From Dyadobacter sp. NIV53 (GTDB lineage: Bacteria; Bacteroidota; Bacteroidia; Cytophagales; Spirosomataceae): 64,000 bases of DNA. Below the pieces are notes generated by a model. It had not been told where the DNA came from. It worked only from the letters and a program-made list of their open reading frames with translations, and did not search any database. How positions within the stretch are numbered: the first letter of the stretch is position 1; each line of letters starts with the position of its first letter. Positions 43,225-53,122 of the stretch are shown here, in pieces. Made by a program: the position numbers and the translations under genes. The stretch covers positions 2,480,001 to 2,544,000 of the forward strand of contig NZ_CP081299.1 of NCBI RefSeq assembly GCF_019711195.1, read 5' to 3'.

Positions 43225-45597
43225 TTATTCCGATCTCAAACTTTTCACCGGATTCATCAAGGCTGCTCTGATCGCCTGATAACTTACAGTGAGCAAAGTA
43301 ATTGTTAATGCCCCAGCTCCCGTTGCTGCAAAAATCCACCAGGAAATCTCGGTGTGGTACTTGTATTTTTCCAGCCAGCCGTTCATGAAATACCAGGCCA
43401 ACGGAATGGAAATGAGACATGAAACGACTACAAGCGACACAAAATCCATGGAAAGCATTTGCCATAAATTTGCAACGGATGCACCCAAAACTTTCCGGAT
43501 CCCGATTTCTTTGGTGCGTTGTTCTGCTACGAATGACGCCAACCCGAAAAGGCCTAAGCAGGAAATAAAGACCGCCAGAATAGCAAAGAATGTAGTAAGC
43601 TTACCAATCCGCTCTTCCGTCCCAAATTTTTTGGCGTACTCTTCATCTGCAAAATTATATGTAAAGGGACTGCCCGGATTGTATTTTTTAAATACATTTT
43701 CGACCTTGGCAAGAGCTTCATTCGCACTAAGGTTTGGTGCAAGTTTTATATTGATCATACTCGTATTTTTATAATTGAGTACAAAAAATGAAGGATTTAC
43801 AGGTGAAAAAGGATTCTCCTTAATTATATCCCTGATGACGCCGACAACTTTGTACTGTTTGCCACTTGCCTTGACAAACGAATCAACGGGCTTTTTAAAA
43901 CCCATCAGTTTTACAGCGGCTTCATTTAATATCATGGAAGAAGTGTCTGTTGAAAAACTTCTTGAAAAATCACGCCCGTCCTTCAATTGCCAGCCAATGG
44001 TATTTCCATAATCATGTGTCACACTGTTCGACATCACTAATGGATGCGCTTCCGGACTTTTACCCTCCCATGAAATATCAGTGGTACCACCATCCTGAGC
44101 AGTCACTGCACCAGACGATTCCGACATTTCTTTTACAGCGCCTGTGTTTTTCAGCTCGTTTCGCAAGGCTTCATAATGTCCGAAAAGTTCCGGTGTATTC
44201 ATTTTGATCTCAATTAAGCCATCCCGGCTGTAACCTATCGGACGGTTTTTCACATGCTGTATCTGGCGAAAAACAATGATAGTCCCGATGATTAAAGTAA
44301 CAGAAACAGTGAATTGCATAACTACCAGGGTTTTGCGTGGAATTGCTGCAAAGCGCCCCACACTAAATTTACCCTTAAGAACTTTCAGTGGCTGAAAAGA
44401 CGACAGATAAAGAGCCGGGTAACTTCCCGCAATAAGCCCTGTTGCCAGGCTAAACGCTATTCCAGCCAGCCAAAACCATGGGTTTGTCCACAATATTGAC
44501 ATTTGTTTGTCGGCTACTTCATTAAAGAATGGCAAAGCAAGTGCTGCCAAAAACAGGGATATTACAAAAGCCAATACTGCTACCAGCAACGATTCACTCA
44601 AAAACTGACCGATTAATTGTGTACGCAGGGAACCAACAGCTTTCCTGATCCCGATTTCTTTTGCACGTTTTTCGGAGCGGGCCGTGCTCAGGTTCATGAA
44701 ATTAATGCAGGCCAAAAGCAGTACAAAAACGCCGATAATACCAAATAACCAAACAAACTGAATCAATCCTCCAATGTTTACGCCATTTTTAAAATCGGAG
44801 TACAAGTGCCAGCGATCCATGGGTTGCAGGAAAAACTCGGGTTTGTATCCGGGAGGATTATCTCTTGTCATCCGCGCATCCTTAATTTTGGCAGAAACTT
44901 TATCAAAATCAGCTCCGTCTTTAATCTGTGCATAAATTTGGAATGAATTATTATCCCATTCAATTAATGAATTTTTTATCCAGTCATCTTTCGCTACAGC
45001 AAAATCCCATGGAGTAAGAAAAAATACTTCTTTGAATGAACTGTTAGCGCGGAAATCCTCATAAACGCCGGTAACTTTTACCGTTAGTTTATTATCAACT
45101 TTAATCATTTGGTTTAATGGATTCCCCGATCCGAAAAATGCCTCTGACAAAGATTTGGAAATCATAATTGAATTAACATCATTTAAACCGGCTCCGCTGC
45201 CTTCAAGCATGCTGAGCGACATCATTTCAATAAAATCCGGCTCAACGGAATTACCGGTTTTCGCCAGTTTTTTATCCCCTGAAGAAAGAATAAATCCTTG
45301 TCTTTTAGACAAACTCACAGATTTAAAATCCGGGTATTTACTGCGGATTTCCTCTGCCAATGGAATTGGTGTAACATCGTAAGTTGCCTTTTCTACATCG
45401 AAACTCACATGTTGCATAACCTGGGCAATCCGGCCATGATTTTTGTGGTATCTGTCAAATGATAATTCATCATAAATCCACAAACCAATAAGCAGCGCGA
45501 CTGCCATGCCGACAGCCAGCCCGCCAATATTAATAACTGAATAACTGATGTTTTTCAGCAGGTTCCGCCAGGCGATTTTGAAATAGTTTCTTATCAT
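43225..45597 (-). CDS. FtsX/MacB-type ABC permease P6 (group A)
   Basis: 790 residues, starting MIRNYFKIAWRNLLKNI. It has the group A block GMAVALLIGLWIYDELSFDRYH, and PMDRWHLYSDF at the end of the first periplasmic domain. Coupling motifs are SEKRAKEIGIRKAVGS and RTKEIGIRKVLGAS, the latter preceded by FVAEQ as in P12. The segment after helix 5 (HVKNRPIGYSRDGLIEIKMNTPEL) is very close to P9 and P12, which marks these three as recent relatives. Confidence 0.9.
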   Translation of the reverse strand: MIRNYFKIAWRNLLKNISYSVINIGGLAVGMAVALLIGLWIYDELSFDRYHKNHGRIAQVMQHVSFDVEKATYDVTPIPLAEEIRSKYPDFKSVSLSKRQGFILSSGDKKLAKTGNSVEPDFIEMMSLSMLEGSGAGLNDVNSIMISKSLSEAFFGSGNPLNQMIKVDNKLTVKVTGVYEDFRANSSFKEVFFLTPWDFAVAKDDWIKNSLIEWDNNSFQIYAQIKDGADFDKVSAKIKDARMTRDNPPGYKPEFFLQPMDRWHLYSDFKNGVNIGGLIQFVWLFGIIGVFVLLLACINFMNLSTARSEKRAKEIGIRKAVGSLRTQLIGQFLSESLLVAVLAFVISLFLAALALPFFNEVADKQMSILWTNPWFWLAGIAFSLATGLIAGSYPALYLSSFQPLKVLKGKFSVGRFAAIPRKTLVVMQFTVSVTLIIGTIIVFRQIQHVKNRPIGYSRDGLIEIKMNTPELFGHYEALRNELKNTGAVKEMSESSGAVTAQDGGTTDISWEGKSPEAHPLVMSNSVTHDYGNTIGWQLKDGRDFSRSFSTDTSSMILNEAAVKLMGFKKPVDSFVKASGKQYKVVGVIRDIIKENPFSPVNPSFFVLNYKNTSMINIKLAPNLSANEALAKVENVFKKYNPGSPFTYNFADEEYAKKFGTEERIGKLTTFFAILAVFISCLGLFGLASFVAEQRTKEIGIRKVLGASVANLWQMLSMDFVSLVVVSCLISIPLAWYFMNGWLEKYKYHTEISWWIFAATGAGALTITLLTVSYQAIRAALMNPVKSLRSE

Positions 45598-45607
45598 AAA
45601 AAATTAA

Positions 45608-45698
45608 GGTAAAAAGGTGAATGGCTAAACTGTTAATAGCCGGGTTGCCGGGTGGTGAAATGGTTCAGGATGAAAAGGTTAATGATTACCTTTTAACC
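45608..45698. repeat. Degenerate word-repeat spacer, P7-P6
   Basis: Contains AAAAGGTGAATGGCTAAACT, AAAAGGTTAATGATTACC and TTTTAACC, a degenerate form of the GGTTAA spacers with a weak inverted partner. Confidence 0.5.
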
Positions 45699-45701
45699 TA
45701 A

Positions 45702-48092
45702 TTATTCCGTTCTCAAACTTTTTACGGGGTTCATCAATGCCGACCTTATTGCTTTGTAACTAACAGTGAGCAAGGTGATGAATACCAGTAAAATAAGTAC
45801 AGCTATAAATACCCATGGCTGTATCCTGATCATGTAACTTTTATAATCTTCCAGCCATTTGGTCATTCCGTAATAGGCAATAGGTGATGCGATTAAAAAG
45901 GAAATAACAACCAGTTTTACAAATTCTTTTGAAAGCAAACCCCAAAGCGTAGCAACACTGGCTCCCAACACTTTACGTATTCCGATCTCTTTGGTACGTT
46001 GTTCGGCCATGAACGATGCCAGGCCGAATAAGCCCAGGCAGGATATGAAAATCGCCAGCAGGGAAATAATGGCAGAAAGATTTCCTATCAGTTCTTCATA
46101 ATTGAATTTTTTGGCATATTCGCTATCTGCGAACTTGTAGTCGAATGGGAAGCCCGGGTTGTAACGATTAATAATAGGCTCAATTTTCTTCAATGCAACA
46201 GATGGAGAAACATCCGGGTTTATTCGGATACATATATAGCTTACCCAATCTTTTTCAAAAACGACTGTCAATGGTGATACAGCCCGAAAAGGCGATTCCA
46301 ATGTCATATCAGGAATAATTCCCACTACACGGCGATCTTTCCCATTCCATTTCATTATCTGCCCAACCGGATCTTTGAGCCCTGTTCGTTTTACAGCAGC
46401 TTCATTGAGCATTACTCCTGATGAATCCGTGGCAAATTCTTTGGAAAAATCGCGCCCATCTTTCAGTTTAATTCCCATTGTTTTGATATAATCATAACTT
46501 GTAGCGATCGTAGAAAAGATCACACTTTTGTCATTCGGCGTAGATCCCTGCCATTCCCAGCCACTGTTATTACTCTGAATATCTGTTGGTGGCGAATTGG
46601 TTTTGCAAATAGAGGTTACTACTTCCGAGGCAAGTAATTCGTTGCTAAGCGGTTCAAAACTGGTCATCAGGTTTCTGGTTGCGCCAATTGAGATCAATCC
46701 CTTATTGTTAAAGCCAATCGGACGGTTTTTGCCATGTTGTATCTGCTGGTAAATGATGATAGTGCCGATCATCAGTACAATCGAAAAAGAAAACTGGATA
46801 ACAACCAGCACCTGGCGTGGCAGCGATGCGTTTTTCCCTACCCGAAACACTCCTTTAAGAATTTTCACAGGATTAAACGACGACAGATAAAGTGCAGGGT
46901 AACTGCCTGCCAAAAGGCCGGTAAATAGCGTGAAGACCAACATAAGTCCCCATAAAACCGGATTACCAAATTCAAGGACAAGCAGTTTTTCGGTTAGTCT
47001 ATTGAAATAAGGCAAGGTAATGACAACCAGCACAATACTAAAAAGTAATGCTATAAAAGCAATCAGAAGAGACTCGCTTAAAAACTGAGCAATGAGTTGT
47101 TCCCGTCCCGAACCTACTGCTTTCCTGACTCCTACTTCTTTGGCTCTTTTTTCGGACCGTGCAGTGCTTAGGTTCATGAAATTGATACAGGCAATCACTA
47201 AAATGAATATCCCGAAAATGCCGAACAGCCGCACATACTTTATAAATCCGCCAGAATTTATTCCATTTGTAAAATCAGAATATAACCTCCATTTAGACAT
47301 TGGATGAATAAAAAGCGCCGGTTTTATTGACTTCATCATCAGCTGGTCATTTTGAAAATGACTCAAAACCACATTTTTAATTTTAGTATCCGTTTTTTGC
47401 GGAGATACTCCAGGTTTAAGCTGCACAAAAACCTGGTAAGAATTATTTCCCCAATTGGAATCCTGGTTTTTCATCCAGTCATATATTTTTACCTGCAAAT
47501 TCCACGGGATCAGATAGTCAAATTGTAAGGTTGCATTTTTAGGTTGCTTAGCCACAACGGCCGTCACTTTCAAATCCACAGCATTATCCATTCTTATCGT
47601 TTTACCGATCGGGTCCCGTTTTCCAAAAAGTGCCTCAGCAGTTTCCTGGTTGAGCACAATGGAGTAAGGCTCTTTCAATGGATCTTTGTCACCATTTAAT
47701 ACATTGATTGAGAACATGTCGATGGCATCCTCTCCTATAAAATGCCCGCTTTTGAGAAATTTTTGGCTGCCAACTACCAAAGACCTGTCTGAACCCCAGT
47801 CACACATGGCAACTGCTTTAAAATCAGGATATTTCGTTTTCAATTCATTCCCCAATGGAAATGGAATGGCATCCTGTGTACCTCTCCGTCCATCGAAGGT
47901 CTGGTGCATTTTGACCTGGTAAAGCGTTTCGTAATTTTTATGGTGTTTATTGGAAGACAATTCATCATTGATCCAGAGGCCAATCAGAATTGCCACAGAC
48001 ATTCCGACAGAAAGGCCTAATATGTTAATACCAGAATAAACCTTGTTTTTCACAAGGTTTCGAAAGGCGATTTTAAAATAATTTTTGATCAT
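45702..48092 (-). CDS. FtsX/MacB-type ABC permease P7 (group A)
   Basis: 796 residues from MIKNYFKIAFRNLVKNK; the ATG at 48116 adds eight residues not seen in paralogues. The group A marks are GMSVAILIGLWINDELSSN and PMSKWRLYSDF. Coupling motifs are SEKRAKEVGVRKAVGS and RTKEIGIRKVLGAS, the latter preceded by FMAEQ; the tail is NPVKSLRTE. It is more diverged from P6, P9 and P12 than these are from one another (for example RNLMTSFEPLSNELLASE after helix 5). It is separated from P8 by the conserved 74-base spacer. Confidence 0.9.
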   Translation of the reverse strand: MIKNYFKIAFRNLVKNKVYSGINILGLSVGMSVAILIGLWINDELSSNKHHKNYETLYQVKMHQTFDGRRGTQDAIPFPLGNELKTKYPDFKAVAMCDWGSDRSLVVGSQKFLKSGHFIGEDAIDMFSINVLNGDKDPLKEPYSIVLNQETAEALFGKRDPIGKTIRMDNAVDLKVTAVVAKQPKNATLQFDYLIPWNLQVKIYDWMKNQDSNWGNNSYQVFVQLKPGVSPQKTDTKIKNVVLSHFQNDQLMMKSIKPALFIHPMSKWRLYSDFTNGINSGGFIKYVRLFGIFGIFILVIACINFMNLSTARSEKRAKEVGVRKAVGSGREQLIAQFLSESLLIAFIALLFSIVLVVITLPYFNRLTEKLLVLEFGNPVLWGLMLVFTLFTGLLAGSYPALYLSSFNPVKILKGVFRVGKNASLPRQVLVVIQFSFSIVLMIGTIIIYQQIQHGKNRPIGFNNKGLISIGATRNLMTSFEPLSNELLASEVVTSICKTNSPPTDIQSNNSGWEWQGSTPNDKSVIFSTIATSYDYIKTMGIKLKDGRDFSKEFATDSSGVMLNEAAVKRTGLKDPVGQIMKWNGKDRRVVGIIPDMTLESPFRAVSPLTVVFEKDWVSYICIRINPDVSPSVALKKIEPIINRYNPGFPFDYKFADSEYAKKFNYEELIGNLSAIISLLAIFISCLGLFGLASFMAEQRTKEIGIRKVLGASVATLWGLLSKEFVKLVVISFLIASPIAYYGMTKWLEDYKSYMIRIQPWVFIAVLILLVFITLLTVSYKAIRSALMNPVKSLRTE

Positions 48093-48165
48093 GGCTGGCT
48101 GTGATTGAATTAACAAAAAATTGCTTTTTGACTTGGATGGTGGAGGGCGGGGACTAGCCTGGCCC
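48093..48165. repeat. Conserved GC-hairpin spacer, copy 1 (P8-P7)
   Basis: A 73-base spacer nearly identical to those at 50563 and 53049. It shares TTGCTTTTTGACTTGGATGG, GGGCGGGGACTAGCCTGGCC and the final CCCCTAC. The GC part is an imperfect inverted repeat. Confidence 0.8.
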
Positions 48166-50562
48166 CTACTCGCTTCGCAAACTTTTTACCGGGTTCATTA
48201 ATGCTGCCCTGATACTTTGGAAACTGACGGTGATCAGGGTGATGGTTGCCATTAATAGTCCTGTAAAGGCAAATATCCACCATCTGATCTCGATCTTAAA
48301 CTCGAAATTTTGCAGCCATTTGTTCATGGCATACCAGGCAATGGGTGATGCAATGACGATAGCAATCAACACCAGTTTCAGGAAATTCTTTGATAATAAA
48401 GCAATAAGACTTCCCACGGATGCTCCTAATATTTTGCGTACACCAATTTCTTTGGTACGTTGTTCTGCTGTAAATGTTGCGAGTCCGTACAAACCAAGAC
48501 AAGCAATTAAAATGGCTAAAAATGTGGATGCTTCAATAAGTTTTGCAGTTCTCGTTTCAGACTGATAGGCCTCCGCCAGCGTTTCATCCAGAAAACTGTA
48601 TTCAAATACCTGATTGGGATAGGCGATAGTCCATGCTTTTTCGATGTGCGATAAAGCGGTTTTTAACGCTTCAGCAGTCGGTTTTTCACTTGCCAGTTTA
48701 ATACCTGCCTGATAGAAGTGATTCGGTACAACTTGTATCAGCGTCGGATCAATTTTCTGGTGCAGGGAATTAACATTAAAATTTTTAGTAACACCAACAA
48801 TCGTTATATATTGCTCACTATCACCAAAATGTATCCTTTGTCCAATGGCATCCTGAGGCCGGAAAATACCTGCACGACTTAGAAAAACTTCATTAACAAT
48901 CACTTTGAAATTCAGCGTATCGGCATCCTTTAATTTTTCTCCAGCTATTAACTCAATGCCATAAGTATTCAGATAATGAGAATCTCCCATTTTCATCTGT
49001 GTTTTTATTTCTGTTATTTCCAATCCTTTACGGTATTCAATTCCCTGCATCCAGTTGGTTTCGGCGGAGGCACTGTTGAAAGAAAAACTTACGTCTTTTA
49101 TCTGAGGCGATTCCATCAATTGATGACGAAGTGAACTCAGCTTTTCCGGTTTATTGTCAGGAAGTCCAACCGTTATGATGGCGGATTTATCAAATCCCAA
49201 ATCTGCATTTTGAAAAAATGCGAGCTGCCGGTTGATAAGCAAAGCACAGCTGATCAGCACCAATGAAACAGTAAATTGGACAACTACCAAACCCTGCCGC
49301 ATTGAAAAAATCTGCCTTTCGTTAGATAGTGCATTACTTTTCAGTGCCCGGATCGGTGCCATTCCTGACAACCGGAAAGCCGGATAAATGCCAGCCAGAA
49401 TGGTTGTTATGGCTGCCAGACCCGTTGTAAAGAAGGCGGTTTGCCAATTCAACAGATCGGACGTTGTGAGTGGAACAACCAGCGTGGATGCAACGGCAGG
49501 TAAAGCAATCATTATAATTATAACAGTCAGCAAAACTCCGAAGATCGTAATCAAACCTGCTTCTGCAAGAAATTGATAGACAAGCAATTTTCGGCTACTT
49601 CCAATGGCTTTACGAATTCCTACTTCTTTTGCACGCTTGAATGCCTGCGCCGTGCTGAGATTTATAAAATTGAAACAGGCTATCAGTAAAACGAGCAAAC
49701 CGATAAATGAAAGTGTTTTGAGTAAACTTACATTTGCGGCCCGGCCACCCAGATTGCCTGAATAATGAATTTCTGATAATTGATTTAGGAAAAAGCGTTT
49801 TTTCGATAATGCCTCCCTGCCCATGTATTTAACCACGATTGAAGAAAAACGCTGGGTCAGATTTTTTGGATTAACGCCATTTTTCAATAAAATAAATACC
49901 TGAAAGTTGTCATCAAAGCCGTTCCATTTGTCCAGATCAAAGTCCGGATTGATACTTTTTATTGTTGGAATCGAAACGAGCAGATCAAATGGAAAACTGG
50001 TTGTGGCAGGATAATTTTCGATAACACCGGTTATTAAAAGATCCTGTTTATTATCAAGCCGGATGGTTCTGCCAACAATATCGGTTGTACCAAAATACTT
50101 TATTGCATAATTCCGTGTGAGAACAATAGTGTTTGGTTCAGCCAATGAGTGATCTTCACTGCCGGAAACCCATTGGTAGTCAAGCAACTGAAATACTGTT
50201 TGATCTGTAAATACAAACGTTTCCTTGAAACGCTTATCCTTGCCTGCTACGGAAAAAGTACTGCCGCCTCTTTTTAAAAGAGGAACTGTCAGTTCCGCTT
50301 CAGGCATATCGGTCCGTAAAGCATTTGCCATGCCTGTGTAAGTACCGGGGTAACTTTGGCTTTCCTTGATATTTTCCTGCTCTATCCGATAAATACGGTT
50401 CCCTTTTGATTGGGATAAATCATAACTGGTTTCATGTCGGACAACCAGGAAAATCAGAACGGTGCAAGCCATACCTACTGCCAATCCAACAATATTGATC
50501 AGCGAATATCCCTTGCTTTTCACAAGATTTCGAAAGGCGATTTTTAGATAGTTTTTTAGCAT
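48166..50562 (-). CDS. FtsX/MacB-type ABC permease P8 (group B)
   Basis: 798 residues, starting MLKNYLKIAFRNLVKSK. The first coupling motif is AFKRAKEVGIRKAIGS, where AQAF replaces the common ARSE. The second is RTKEIGVRKILGAS; the tail is NPVKSLRSE. The first domain ends QLSEIHYSGNLGG (group B form). It sits between group A genes P7 and P9, yet its flanking spacers are copies of each other. The last 60 bases of the gene closely match those of P9 and P10 at DNA level. Confidence 0.9.
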   Translation of the reverse strand: MLKNYLKIAFRNLVKSKGYSLINIVGLAVGMACTVLIFLVVRHETSYDLSQSKGNRIYRIEQENIKESQSYPGTYTGMANALRTDMPEAELTVPLLKRGGSTFSVAGKDKRFKETFVFTDQTVFQLLDYQWVSGSEDHSLAEPNTIVLTRNYAIKYFGTTDIVGRTIRLDNKQDLLITGVIENYPATTSFPFDLLVSIPTIKSINPDFDLDKWNGFDDNFQVFILLKNGVNPKNLTQRFSSIVVKYMGREALSKKRFFLNQLSEIHYSGNLGGRAANVSLLKTLSFIGLLVLLIACFNFINLSTAQAFKRAKEVGIRKAIGSSRKLLVYQFLAEAGLITIFGVLLTVIIIMIALPAVASTLVVPLTTSDLLNWQTAFFTTGLAAITTILAGIYPAFRLSGMAPIRALKSNALSNERQIFSMRQGLVVVQFTVSLVLISCALLINRQLAFFQNADLGFDKSAIITVGLPDNKPEKLSSLRHQLMESPQIKDVSFSFNSASAETNWMQGIEYRKGLEITEIKTQMKMGDSHYLNTYGIELIAGEKLKDADTLNFKVIVNEVFLSRAGIFRPQDAIGQRIHFGDSEQYITIVGVTKNFNVNSLHQKIDPTLIQVVPNHFYQAGIKLASEKPTAEALKTALSHIEKAWTIAYPNQVFEYSFLDETLAEAYQSETRTAKLIEASTFLAILIACLGLYGLATFTAEQRTKEIGVRKILGASVGSLIALLSKNFLKLVLIAIVIASPIAWYAMNKWLQNFEFKIEIRWWIFAFTGLLMATITLITVSFQSIRAALMNPVKSLRSE

Positions 50563-50636
50563 GGCTAGCTGTGATTTGAATTAACAAAAAATTGCTTTTT
50601 GACTTGGATGGTGAAGGGCGGGGACTAGCCCGGCCC
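50563..50636. repeat. Conserved GC-hairpin spacer, copy 2 (P9-P8)
   Basis: Differs from copy 1 at about four positions, including one extra T. It contains GGGCGGGGACTAGCCCGGCC. Confidence 0.8.
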
Positions 50637-53048
50637 CTACTCGCTTCGCAAACTTTTCACAGGGTTCATTAATGCTGCCCGGATTGCCTGATAACTCACT
50701 GTCAGTAATGTAATAAACAACGCTCCGGCTCCTGATGCTGCAAAAATCCACCAGGAAATTTCTGTTCTGTATTGATACTTTTGTAACCAGCCGTTCAGAA
50801 AGTACCAGGCTATCGGAATCGAAACCAGACAGGAGACGATTACCAAAAGCACAAAGTCTTTGGAAAGCAGCGCCCACAGATTTGGAATGGAAGCACCCAG
50901 TACTTTTCTGATCCCAATCTCTTTGGTCCGCTGTTCTGCGGTGAATGAAGCCAACCCGAACAAGCCAAGGCAACTGATCATGATTGCCAGAACCGCAAAC
51001 ACTGAGGCGAGTTTTACAATGCGTTCTTCCGTTGCAAACTTGGCGGCATATTGCTCATCAGAAAATTTGAAATCAAATGGACTTCCAGGATTCAGCTTCT
51101 GAAAAACAGCGCCTACTTTATCCAGCGATCGACGTGCGGAAAATGCCGGATTCAGCTTAATATCAATCACATTTGCCCATCCGTAATCAAGCATATAAAC
51201 GGTCGGCCTAACAGGCTCAAAAGGTGAATCCATCAGCATATCTTTGATTACACCCACGACAGTGTACGTTTTGTCTCTCCACTTCATGTACTTGCCGATC
51301 ATATCAGATGGTTTTTTAAAACCCATATATTTTATAGCAGCTTCATTTATGACCATTCCAGCCGAATCGGTAGAGAATTCCCTGGAAAAGTCACGGCCGC
51401 CTGCAAATTGCCAGCCAACTGTTTTTCCAAAATCGTGGCTTACACCTATGGTTCCGAAATTCTCCTTAAAATTGGGGTCCTTACCTTCCCATTGAAATCC
51501 TGCGTTGTTTGAATTGAGTGCAGTAGGTGGTGTAGAAGATGTGGACATTTCGACTACGGCTCCGGTTTCCAGCAAACTTCGCCTCAGTACGTTATATTGA
51601 TTGTATAACTCGGGCGTATTGATGTTGACCGTGATCAGGCCGTTCCGGTCGTAACCAATCGGCCTGTCTTTGGCATGTTGTATCTGGCGGTAAACAATGG
51701 TAGTTCCTATAATAAGCGTCACTGAAACAGTAAACTGCAAAACAACCAGCACTTTTCGCGGAACAGCTGCAAAACGGCCAACCGAAAATCGTAGCGACGA
51801 ACCGTTACCCTTTAACACCTTTACCGGTTGAAAAGAAGATAAATAGAGTGCAGGATAACTTCCCGAAATAATTCCGGTGATAAGACAAAACGAAATACCG
51901 GCAAGCCAAAAAAGTGGATTTGTCCATAGGAATGACATTTTTTTATCAGCCAGTTCATTGAAAAAAGGCAGCAGAACCAAAACAAGCACTATTGCAAGCA
52001 CAAATGCTATTGCAACCACCATTAATGATTCGCTTAAAAATTGGTTAATAAGTTGTCTGCGCATGGAGCCAACTGCTTTGCGGATACCAACTTCCTTAGC
52101 TCGTTTTTCTGATCGTGCCGTACTCAGGTTCATAAAATTGATCGAAGCCAGAAGCAATACAAATACGCCAATAATGCCGAACAGCCAAACGTACTGGATT
52201 CGTCCGTCAAAGTTGCCGGATGAATCCCAACCCGAATACAAATGCCATTTATCCATAGGATGCAGGAATATTTCAGGTTTCAGAAACGCTGCACTTGGTG
52301 CATGTTGCAGTTTGATATCTTTGATCTTTTTTGACACTTTACCAAAGTCAGCATTGGGATTGATCTGAGCCAGTATCTGCCACGAGTTATTGTCCCATTC
52401 TGCATTTTCCACTGCCCTTTTCACCCATTCCTGTTTGGACACATACAATTCCCAGGGTGCTATAAAAGTCAGATCCCGAAATTCCGTGTTATAAGGTAAG
52501 TCTTCATAAACGCCGGTCACTTTGAGGTCCATGGCATTGTCGAGCTTTACTATTTTATTGACAGGATTTTCTTGGCCAAAAAGCACACGTGCAACAGATT
52601 CCGACAACATAATGGAGGACGGATCTTTCAAGCCGGCACGGGTTCCTGCCAGCATTTTTAGTGAAAACAGATCGGGCGCTTCGGGACTTAAATAATTGCC
52701 TTTTTTGGTAAATTTATTCTCTCCATATGACAAAATATGTTCACTTGTAAAAGACGACATGACCACATATTTAAAGTCATCTGCAAAATTGGTTCGAAGG
52801 TGATTCCCAAGCGGAGCAGGCATATATTCACCATGGTACTTCTTACCTTCAAACGTGACCGTCTGCATTACCTTGGCTATACGGCCATAGTTCTGATGGT
52901 ATTTGTCGTAAGCAAACTCATCATGAATCCACAGGCCTATCAATACTGCAATGGCCATTCCAGCCGCAAGTCCACCAATGTTAATAGCGGAATATGCCTT
53001 GTTTTTCACAAGGTTCCGGAAGGCGATTTTGAGATAGTTTTTTAACAT
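50637..53048 (-). CDS. FtsX/MacB-type ABC permease P9 (group A)
   Basis: 803 residues, starting MLKNYLKIAFRNLVKNK. Group A marks are GMAIAVLIGLWIHDEFAYD and PMDKWHLYSGW. Coupling motifs are SEKRAKEVGIRKAVGS and RTKEIGIRKVLGAS. Between helices 4 and 5 there is a short insertion, KGNGSSLRFSVGRFAAVPRK, where P6 has KGKFSVGRFAAIPRK. Otherwise the two are close, with YEDLPYNTEFRDLTFIAPWE matching P3 and P12 in the first domain. Confidence 0.9.
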   Translation of the reverse strand: MLKNYLKIAFRNLVKNKAYSAINIGGLAAGMAIAVLIGLWIHDEFAYDKYHQNYGRIAKVMQTVTFEGKKYHGEYMPAPLGNHLRTNFADDFKYVVMSSFTSEHILSYGENKFTKKGNYLSPEAPDLFSLKMLAGTRAGLKDPSSIMLSESVARVLFGQENPVNKIVKLDNAMDLKVTGVYEDLPYNTEFRDLTFIAPWELYVSKQEWVKRAVENAEWDNNSWQILAQINPNADFGKVSKKIKDIKLQHAPSAAFLKPEIFLHPMDKWHLYSGWDSSGNFDGRIQYVWLFGIIGVFVLLLASINFMNLSTARSEKRAKEVGIRKAVGSMRRQLINQFLSESLMVVAIAFVLAIVLVLVLLPFFNELADKKMSFLWTNPLFWLAGISFCLITGIISGSYPALYLSSFQPVKVLKGNGSSLRFSVGRFAAVPRKVLVVLQFTVSVTLIIGTTIVYRQIQHAKDRPIGYDRNGLITVNINTPELYNQYNVLRRSLLETGAVVEMSTSSTPPTALNSNNAGFQWEGKDPNFKENFGTIGVSHDFGKTVGWQFAGGRDFSREFSTDSAGMVINEAAIKYMGFKKPSDMIGKYMKWRDKTYTVVGVIKDMLMDSPFEPVRPTVYMLDYGWANVIDIKLNPAFSARRSLDKVGAVFQKLNPGSPFDFKFSDEQYAAKFATEERIVKLASVFAVLAIMISCLGLFGLASFTAEQRTKEIGIRKVLGASIPNLWALLSKDFVLLVIVSCLVSIPIAWYFLNGWLQKYQYRTEISWWIFAASGAGALFITLLTVSYQAIRAALMNPVKSLRSE

Positions 53049-53122
53049 GGCCAGCTGTGATTTGAATTAACAAAAAAATGCTTTTTGATTTGGATTGTAA
53101 AGGGCGGGGACGAGCCCAGCCC
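53049..53122. repeat. Conserved GC-hairpin spacer, copy 3 (P10-P9)
   Basis: The most diverged of the three copies (TGCTTTTTGATTTGGATTGT, GGGCGGGGACGAGCCCAGCC), with compensatory-looking changes within the GC inverted repeat. Confidence 0.75.

Noticed and set aside
43289..43774. Long plus-strand frames recurring at the same place in several permeases (for example 38117, 43289, 48230, 51877, 58330, 59377)
   Set aside because: Their similarity to each other follows from the conserved C-terminal and coupling-helix codons on the minus strand. They start at different places and have no expression signals.
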